Source of the DNA: JAGNXB01 sp942490895
Lineage (GTDB): Bacteria; Bacteroidota; Bacteroidia; Chitinophagales; Saprospiraceae
Assembly (NCBI GenBank): GCA_942490895.1
Contig: CALNZC010000091.1
Location: forward strand, 72,983 to 136,982
DNA: 64,000 bases
Direction: 5' to 3'
In this document: positions 57,865 through 64,000 of the stretch, piece after piece
Layout: every line of letters starts with the position of its first letter
How positions within the stretch are numbered: position 1 is the stretch's first letter
Notes under the pieces: generated by a model
Database searches by the model: none
The model's input: only the letters and a program-made list of their open reading frames with translations
Told to the model about the DNA's origin: nothing
Translations under genes and position numbers: made by a program

Positions 57865-59343
57865 GTGAACCTCGGTCTGCTCCTGGAGATGGCGGGATCC
57901 ACCCTGCCCGAACGTCAGGCTGTCATGGGCGGTGACGTCGAGCTCACCTTCGACGAGCTGTCACGAGCTGCGCTGGCGTGTGCCGAACGCCTCGTCGCGG
58001 GCGGGCACGATGCGTTGGTCTACTGCGGTACCAACGACGTCACGTTCCCGATCTCCCTCTTCGGTGCCGCCGCCGCAGGGGTGCCGTTCATCCCCCTCAA
58101 CTACCGACTCGGCGACGAGCAGCTCCAGCCCCTCGTCGAAGCCCACCCGGGCGCGCTGGTCGTGGCCGAGCACCTTCCCGTGGCCGGTGCCGACCCGACC
58201 CGCACCATCGATCGTGGCGAGTTGGTGGTCACGGGCGACGTCGACGAGTCGGGCGACCTGCCCCCGTTCGTCGATCCCGACGACGTGGCCGTCGTGCTCT
58301 ACACCTCGGGCACGTCGGGGACACCGAAGGCCGCGCTGCTCCGCCACCGCCACCTCACCTCGTACGTGCTCGGCACCGTCGAGTTCGCTGCGGCCGACGA
58401 GGACCAGTCAGCGCTCGTCACCGTCCCGCCGTACCACATCGCCGGGATGGCCAACCTCTTGTCCAACGTCTACGCCGGGCGCCGCATCGTCTACCTCGAC
58501 GCCTTCGACGCAGCGACGTGGCTCGACACGGTGCGTGCCCGACGGGTCACCCAGGCGATGGTCGTGCCCACGATGCTGGCCCGTGTCGTGGCCGAGCTCG
58601 CAGGAGCGCCGGCCGACGTACCGACGCTGCGCACGCTCTCCTACGGCGGGTCGCGCATGCCGCTGCCCGTGCTGGAACAGGCCCTCGAACTGTTCGACGG
58701 CACCGGGTTCGTCAACGCCTACGGCCTCACCGAGACCTCCTCGACCATCGCCCTGCTCGGACCCGACGATCACGCCGCCGCCCGCGCCGGCGACCCGGTG
58801 GCCCGCGAGCGGCTCGGATCGGTGGGCAAGCTCCTCCCCGGCATCGAGGTCGAGGTGCGGGCCGCCGACGGCACGGTCGTGCCCGACGGTGAGCTCGGAC
58901 TGGTCTTCCTGCGTGGCGAACAGGTCTCGGGCGAGTACGACGGGTTCAGCGTGCTCGACGACGAGGGCTGGTTCCCCACCAAGGACCGGGGGCGGGTCGA
59001 CGCCGACGGCTACCTCTTCATCGAGGGCAGGGCCGACGACACCATCATCCGGGGCGGAGAGAACATCGCCCCGGCCGAGATCGAAGACGTCCTGGCCCGT
59101 CACCCGGGAGTGGTGGACGTCGTCGTCGTCGGCATCCCCGACGACGAGTGGGGCCAGCGGATCGCCGCAGTCGTCGTGGCTTCCGCGGGTGCAACCGTCG
59201 ATGCCGAGGAGCTCCAGGCCTTCGCTCGCGAGCACCTCCGGGGGTCGAAGACCCCCGAGGTCGTGGTGTTCCGCGACGAGCTCCCGCGCACCCCGACCGG
59301 GAAGCTCCTGCGCCGGGAGATCCTCGCCGACCTGACGGGCTGA
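57865..59343 (+). CDS. Acyl-CoA synthetase (AMP-forming)
   Basis: The 492-residue product starts at a GTG (VNLGLLLEMAGSTLPER). The P-loop is LYTSGTSGTPKAALLRH. It also has YGLTETSSTIAL, the hinge region (TKDRGRVDADGYLFIEGRADD) and the C-terminal lysine segment PRTPTGKLLRREI. It activates a carboxylic acid with ATP and CoA. Substrate unknown; neighbours suggest an aromatic, cyclic or branched acid. Frame is intact. Confidence 0.9.
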   Translation: MNLGLLLEMAGSTLPERQAVMGGDVELTFDELSRAALACAERLVAGGHDALVYCGTNDVTFPISLFGAAAAGVPFIPLNYRLGDEQLQPLVEAHPGALVVAEHLPVAGADPTRTIDRGELVVTGDVDESGDLPPFVDPDDVAVVLYTSGTSGTPKAALLRHRHLTSYVLGTVEFAAADEDQSALVTVPPYHIAGMANLLSNVYAGRRIVYLDAFDAATWLDTVRARRVTQAMVVPTMLARVVAELAGAPADVPTLRTLSYGGSRMPLPVLEQALELFDGTGFVNAYGLTETSSTIALLGPDDHAAARAGDPVARERLGSVGKLLPGIEVEVRAADGTVVPDGELGLVFLRGEQVSGEYDGFSVLDDEGWFPTKDRGRVDADGYLFIEGRADDTIIRGGENIAPAEIEDVLARHPGVVDVVVVGIPDDEWGQRIAAVVVASAGATVDAEELQAFAREHLRGSKTPEVVVFRDELPRTPTGKLLRREILADLTG

Positions 59344-59352
59344 TCGGGCGGC

Positions 59353-60481
59353 GTGGTCGCATCGGGATCGGCCCTCCTCGACGCCGCCGCCGCCGTCGGT
59401 GACCGAGCGCTGGCCGGCATCGATCCGGTTCCGTCCGTTCGCACCGGGCCGCAACCGACCTCGTTCATCGCCGCCGACCTGTTCGCCGAGCGAAGACCGC
59501 GGCGCGGACTCGAGACGACCGGACCGGTCTCGGTGGGAGGCGCCTGTCGTCTCCTCCGGTCGACCGACGGCTGGGTCGCCGTGAACCTCCCGCGTCTCGA
59601 CGACGCCGAGCTCCTCCCGGCATGGCTCGACCTGCCCGTCCCGTCGGTTCCCGGGATCGTCCCGTGGGAGTTCCTGGCCGACGCCGTGGCGTGTCGGCCG
59701 GGGTGCGAGGTCGTGGAGCGAGGCCAGCTGGTGGGCCTCGCTGTCGCGGATGTCCCCGTGCGCGACGACGCGCTCCGGGTCGGCGACGAGCAACTGGCGA
59801 GTCGCGACATGGTCGATGGCCGGCGCCCGTATCTCGAACGACGCGTCCCTTCCCCTGCCGGATCGTGGGTCGCGCCGGCAGGTGCCGCTGGTCGTCGACC
59901 TGTCGTCGTTGTGGGCGGGGCCCTTGTGCGGGCGCCTGCTGGCGGCAGCCGGCATGCGGGTGGTGAAGGTGGAGTCCACCAGCCGTCCCGACGGGGCACG
60001 TGCCGGCGATGTCGGGTTCTTCGACGCGCTGAACGGCGCGAAGGAGCATCGGTCGTTGCCCCTCGCCACGGTCGGCGGGCGCGACCAGCTCCGTCGCCTC
60101 CTGTCGACGGCCGACATCGTCATCGAGGGCTCCCGACCCCGTGCGCTGCGCCACATGGGCATCGACGCGGAGGAGGTCCTCTCGGCCCGGCCGGGTTCGG
60201 TCTGGGTGTCGATCACCGCCTACGGACGCGACGGTCCCTGGTCGAACCGAGTGGGTTTCGGTGACGACGCCGCTGCGGCGGGCGGCCTGGTGGCCGTGGC
60301 CGACGGTCGACCGGGGTTCGTGGCCGATGCCGTCGCCGACCCCCTCGCCGGAATGGTGGCGGCCGGGGCCGCCGCCGATGCATGGGCACGGGGCGGGGGG
60401 TGCCTGCTCGACGTGTCGCTGCGGGAGGTGGCGCGCCACGCGGCGCTCGGTATCGAGGCGACCTCGGTGGTGCCCTCGTGA
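59353..60481 (+). pseudogene. CaiB/BaiF-type CoA transferase (family III), frameshifted
   Basis: The N-terminal 150 residues are read from a GTG at 59353 (QPTSFIAADLFAERRP, GGACRLLRSTDGWVAVNLPR). One frame change at about 59,800-59,850 leads to LVVDLSSLWAGPLCGRLL, GMRVVKVES and GIDAEEVL. The last segment ends at 60481. Together they make a protein of about 375 residues, normal for the family. It moves CoA between carboxylic acids. The stop TGA overlaps the next gene's GTG (GTGA). Confidence 0.8.
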
Positions 60482-61948
60482 ACACCGTCGTGGTCGATGC
60501 CGAGATCGCGGGATGCGAGGGCCTCGCCGTACGGATCGAGGACGGTCGGATCACCGCCCTCGACGCCACGTCACGCATCGATCGCCGGGGAGCCGACGTG
60601 GTCGATGCCGCCGGCGGGGCCCTGCTCCCCGGGTTGCACGATCACCACCTGCACCTGCTCGCGCTGGCCGCCCGCTCGACGTCGATCGACCTCGCCGACG
60701 TCCCGGCTGCGGCCGACGTCGATGCCCGTCTCCGTCGCGAGGTCCGGGCGATCGTGGCGGTGGCGCCGGCTGGCTCCGCGCCGTCGGCTACGACGAGCAT
60801 CGCCACGGGCCGATGGACCGCCGTCGTCTCGATGCGGTCTGTGGCGACGTGCCGGTACGGGTGCAGCACCGCAGTGGCCTGTCGTGGGTGGTCTCGTCGG
60901 CCGGGCTCGTGGCGCTGGGACTCGAGGTGGCCGCCCGTGGCGGGAGTGGCGGAGGATCCGTCCTCGGACGGTCGGGTGGGCTTCGAGGCCGAGGGGCCCG
61001 CCGAGCCCGGGGTCGAGCGCGATGCCGGGGGAGTGGCGACCGGCTGGCTGCACCGCCTCGATGGCTGGATGGCCGTGCGGGTCGGGCGAGTCACCCCGGA
61101 CCTCGGATCGATCGGGGTGCCTCCTCGCCGGCTACGGCATCACCGGGGTCACCGACACGACGCCGGTGCTCGATGACGGTGCCGTCGAGGCCCTCGTCGG
61201 GGCGCGGTCTGCGGGGGCCCTTCGGCAACGCCTGATGGTGATGGGCCGAGGTGACGAGGCCGGTCTCGGTCCGTGGGCGGACCTCGGGCCGGTGAAGCTC
61301 GTCGCCGACGAGCATCGAGGACTCGACCCGTTCGGGATGGCCGTTGCCGTCGGGACCGCACACGCCGAGGGTCGGGCCGTGGCCATCCACTGCGTCACCC
61401 GCGCCGAGTGCGTCGCCGCGGTGGCGGCCCTCCAGACGGCCGGCGCCCGCCGGGGCGATCGCCTCGAGCATGCGTCCGTGATGCCGCGCGACCTCGACGC
61501 CTACCTGTCCGCCGCGTCGGTCACCGTCGTCACGCAGCCCTCGTTCGTGGCCGAGCGGGGCGACCACTACCTCGCCGCTGTCGATCCCGTCGATCGCCCT
61601 GATCTGTATCGGATGGCGTCACTGCGGCGCGCCGGGGTGGCCGTGGCGCTCGGCAGCGATGCCCCGGTGGCGTCCGTCGACCCGTGGGCGGCGATCGCGT
61701 CGGCAGAACGGCGCGAGACCCGCGACGGCCGGGTGCTGGGCGCCGACGAACGCGTGGCGGCGTCCGTCGCGCTCGCCGGATTCCTCGGCGCCGCCGAGGA
61801 CCCGGGCGGATCCTCGAGGTCCGTCGTGCCTGGTGTCGTCGCGGATCTGTGCCTCCTCCACGAGCCCCTCGCCGAGGCGCTGGGCGAGCCCGTGGCCGAG
61901 AAGGTGCGCTGCGCCATGATCGCCGGGGAGGTCGCCCATGCCCGCTGA
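60478..61948 (+). pseudogene. Amidohydrolase-family protein, frameshifted
   Basis: Starts at a GTG (VNTVVVDAEIAGCEGLAVRI). The metal-binding HDHHLHL segment is at about 60,639-60,659. Frames change near 60,780, 60,950 and 61,120. The remaining parts are GWLRAVGYDEHRHGPMDRR, then LHRLDGWMAVRV, then GYGITGVTDTTPVL to the end. Later metal-site residues lie in AIHCVTRAEC, RLEHASVM and ALGSDAPVASVDPW. It resembles YtcJ-like or other exo-enzyme amidohydrolases; substrate unknown. Overlaps the hydratase start by 11 bases. Confidence 0.75.
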
Positions 61949-63066
61949 TCTCCCGTCGTTCGGCCGGGCCGTCGATGTAGCGGCCCTGCTGAGCCGAGCC
62001 GCCAGTGGCGACGACACCGGCGTGCTCGTCGGCGAGGCGATCGTCGTCGTCCTCCTCGACGACTTCCGATGTGCTGCGAGGTCGTGGCAGCGGCACCCAC
62101 GGTGCCCGCCGTCGTCGTGGGGGTGCACACCGGCACCGGACCGATCCCCTCGGGCGCCGATGTCCTGGATCTCGTGCTCGTCCTCGAGGAGGCACCTCGG
62201 GGCGGTCCGGGCCCTGCGTCCGGTGGCGCCGTCGCCGTGGCGAACCTCGAGTCGGCGCTGCGTGCCTTGGCGCTCGGGGTCGCTCGCTCTCCGGGCGCTG
62301 CGGTCGCTCTCGTCCAGCTCCTGCGGGCCGGCCGCCGCCTGTCGATCGAGGAGGCGGTGGTGGCCGAGTCGTGGGTGTACTCGATGCTGCAGGCCGGCCC
62401 CGATCACGCACGCTGGAAGGCCGATCGCCTCCGCTCGGGGTCCTCGTCGATCGACGACGATGATCGCACCGTGGAGGTCGGCCGGGCGGGTGACCGGCTC
62501 GACGTCGCGTTGGCGCGACCGCATGTGCGCAACGCGGTCAGCGCCGGCCTCCGCGACGAATTGCACGCAGCTCTGGGTGTGGCGCTGGCCGATCCGACCG
62601 TCGACGCAGGTCCATCTCTGGGGCATCGGGCCCTCGTTCTGCAGCGGCGGCGACCTCGACGAGTTCGGGACCGCTCCCGACCCGGTGACCGCCCACCTCG
62701 TTCGCACGAGCCGGTCGCCGGCGCTCGACCTCGCTCGTTGCGGGTCCCGGGTGACCGCCCACGTCCACGGCGCCGCCGTCGGTGCGGGCATGGAGTGGGC
62801 CGCCTTCGCCGGCACCGTGGTGGCGCGCACCGACGCCACCTTTCCGCCTCCCGGAGCTGGCCATGGGCTTGGTCCCGGGTGCCGGCGGCACGGCCAGCCT
62901 GGCCCGGCGGATCGGCCCGCAGCGCACGGCCTGGGCGGCCCTCACCGGAGACGTGATGGACGCCTCGACCGCGCTCCGGTGGGGTCTGGTCGACGAGGTG
63001 CTCGACACCGAGGCCTTCGTCGCGACGGCTTCCGGTGCGTCCCTGTCGTGGTGCGACGACCCGTAG
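61938..63066 (+). pseudogene. Enoyl-CoA hydratase/isomerase family protein, frameshifted
   Basis: ATG at 61938 (MPADLPSFGRAVDVAALL). Frame changes near 62,065, 62,610 and 62,845. The crotonase core is readable across them: LDVALARPHVRNAVSAGLRD, then GPSFCSGGDLDEFG (oxyanion loop) and HGAAVGAGMEWAAFAG, then LVPGAGGTASLARRIG and ALRWGLVDEV. The first 170 residues precede the usual crotonase domain and are not recognised, so this is longer than a standard hydratase. Acts on enoyl-CoA in the pathway. Confidence 0.75.
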
Positions 63067-63108
63067 GCCCTCCGGAGGCGGCCCGGTGCGGGCCTACGAT
63101 CCCCGGCC

Positions 63109-63975
63109 ATGGACGAGTCCCGATCCGACGTGGTGGTCACAGCCGCCACCCGTCGTCGCTCCGACGCAGGGCCCAGCGCTCGGGCTCTCCTCGTGGGCAT
63201 CCTCGGGCAGTACGTGATGCCCCGGGGCGACGACGTCTGGACCTCCACCCTCGTCGGCGCCCTCGACGCCGTGGGGGTGGAGGAGCGCGCCGCCCGTCAG
63301 GCGGTGAGTCGCACCGCCGCCGACGGGTGGTTGGTGGGCGAGAGCGTGTGCCGGTCCACGCTGGTCGCTCTCACCGGCCGGGCGTCGGTTGCTCCAGTCC
63401 GCACGCGACCGCCTGGCGCGGTCGCTGCTCTCCGACCACGACTGGGACGGTCGCTTCCTGTTGGTGACCCTGACCGGGGCGACGCCTGAGCGCCGACGCC
63501 GGGAGCGCCTGGCCTCGGGTCTCGACTTCGAGGGCTTCGGCTCGTTGGGGCCGAGCCTCTGGGTGGCCGCCGACCAGCGCGCCGAGACCGGGGCCCGGGT
63601 CGTCCTGGGGGAGTTGGCCCTCGAGGGCCACGCGGTGTTCTCTCCCCGCCCCCACGCCCGGGTCGGCCAGCGTCCCTGGGAGATCGTGGCGGCGCATGGG
63701 ACCTCGCCGGGGCCGCGGCCGCCCACGAGCAGTTCCTCGAGGAGTTCGCCGACGCCGACCCTGCCGACGACCGCGAAGCCTTCGCCCTGCGCACCCGGCT
63801 GGCCCGTCGAGTGGCACCTGCTGAGCATCGACCACCTGCCCTGCCCGCGGCGCTGCTGCCCGACGATTGGGCAGGGGCACGGGCGCAGACCCGCTTCAGC
63901 GAGCTCCAGGCGCGATGGGCCGAGGCCTCGGAGACGTACTACACAACTCTGTGCGACAGCGGGTTGTGTGGGTGA
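63109..63975 (+). pseudogene. PaaX-family transcriptional repressor, frameshifted
   Basis: ATG at 63109. The N-terminal winged helix is intact (SARALLVGILGQYVMPRG, RAARQAVSRTAADGWLVGE). Frame changes near 63,380 and 63,695; the rest reads DWDGRFLLVTLTG, GFGSLGPSLWVAADQRAE, then HEQFLEEFADADPADD and LPAALLPDDWAGARAQ, ending at the TGA at 63973-63975. PaaX represses phenylacetate degradation genes and is released by the CoA thioester. Here it probably controls the surrounding acyl-CoA operons. It is the last gene before the window ends. Confidence 0.8.
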
Positions 63976-64000
63976 GCTGTTGTCGGCTCTGCTCCGTATC

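Noticed and set aside
53940..60264. Many long open frames antisense or out of phase in the GC-rich segment (for example 54773-56635 plus, 58408-60216 minus)
   Set aside because: They are arginine- and proline-rich, overlap well-recognised enzymes and match no family; shadows caused by high GC.
52230..64000. Horizontal transfer of a catabolic island into the Bacteroidota genome
   Set aside because: No mobile element, both border genes cut, sharp composition change and a different error rate all favour misassembly.

Overview
The window is two unrelated pieces of DNA joined at about position 52,230. Positions 1 to about 52,230 are moderate-GC Bacteroidota DNA, most like a Saprospiria-type bacterium. 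The grounds are many secreted proteins with type IX secretion (T9SS) sorting domains, a PorP/SprF-type protein, TAnnTTTG promoter-like boxes, outer-membrane TonB-type receptors and large intergenic repeat fields. Positions about 52,230 to 64,000 are very GC-rich, with actinobacterial codon use and gene content (Acidimicrobiia-like is my guess). Nearly every gene there is broken by small frame changes. A misassembly of two organisms explains this better than gene transfer.

Bacteroidota part, left to right. Two tandem P-domain secreted proteins (the first cut by the window edge) and an outer-membrane receptor occupy 1-7,191. Next come a double-length D-Ala-D-Ala ligase, an overlapping PASTA membrane protein and a T9SS cargo protein (7,417-13,497). 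A housekeeping stretch follows: SPOR protein, dCTP deaminase, phenylalanine hydroxylase, WD40 protein, phosphopantetheinyl transferase, a lipoprotein and a heptose epimerase (13,522-19,771). A 1,519-residue M43 metalloprotease with eight Ig-like repeats and a type B sorting domain sits directly before its probable PorP/SprF partner (19,909-25,413). A frameshifted four-helix-bundle gene, glycine dehydrogenase and S-adenosylmethionine synthetase follow (25,501-30,544). A repeat field lies at 31,780-33,358.

From about 34 to 47 kb the DNA is visibly richer in A+T and looks accessory. It carries two T9SS cargo proteins, a VOC protein, a membrane-anchored AraC-type regulator, an in-frame fusion of a CPBP membrane protease with a TonB-type receptor, a secreted HExxH protein, a small outer-membrane-like protein and a lipoprotein proline-iminopeptidase-like hydrolase. 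The last five form a plausible peptide-handling cluster. Then come truA, a small HEPN-like gene and a large pyruvate:ferredoxin-oxidoreductase-like gene. That gene has a one-base frameshift near its start and is cut off by the join.

Actinobacterial part. A leftward operon encodes an SDR dehydrogenase, the beta and alpha (biotin) subunits of a 3-methylcrotonyl-CoA-type carboxylase and an acyl-CoA synthetase cut by the join. A divergent rightward operon encodes a small cysteine-containing protein, an acyl-CoA synthetase, a CaiB-type CoA transferase, an amidohydrolase, an enoyl-CoA hydratase and a PaaX-type repressor. Together they look like a CoA-dependent acid catabolism locus. I saw no tRNA, rRNA, CRISPR array, transposase or prophage genes.
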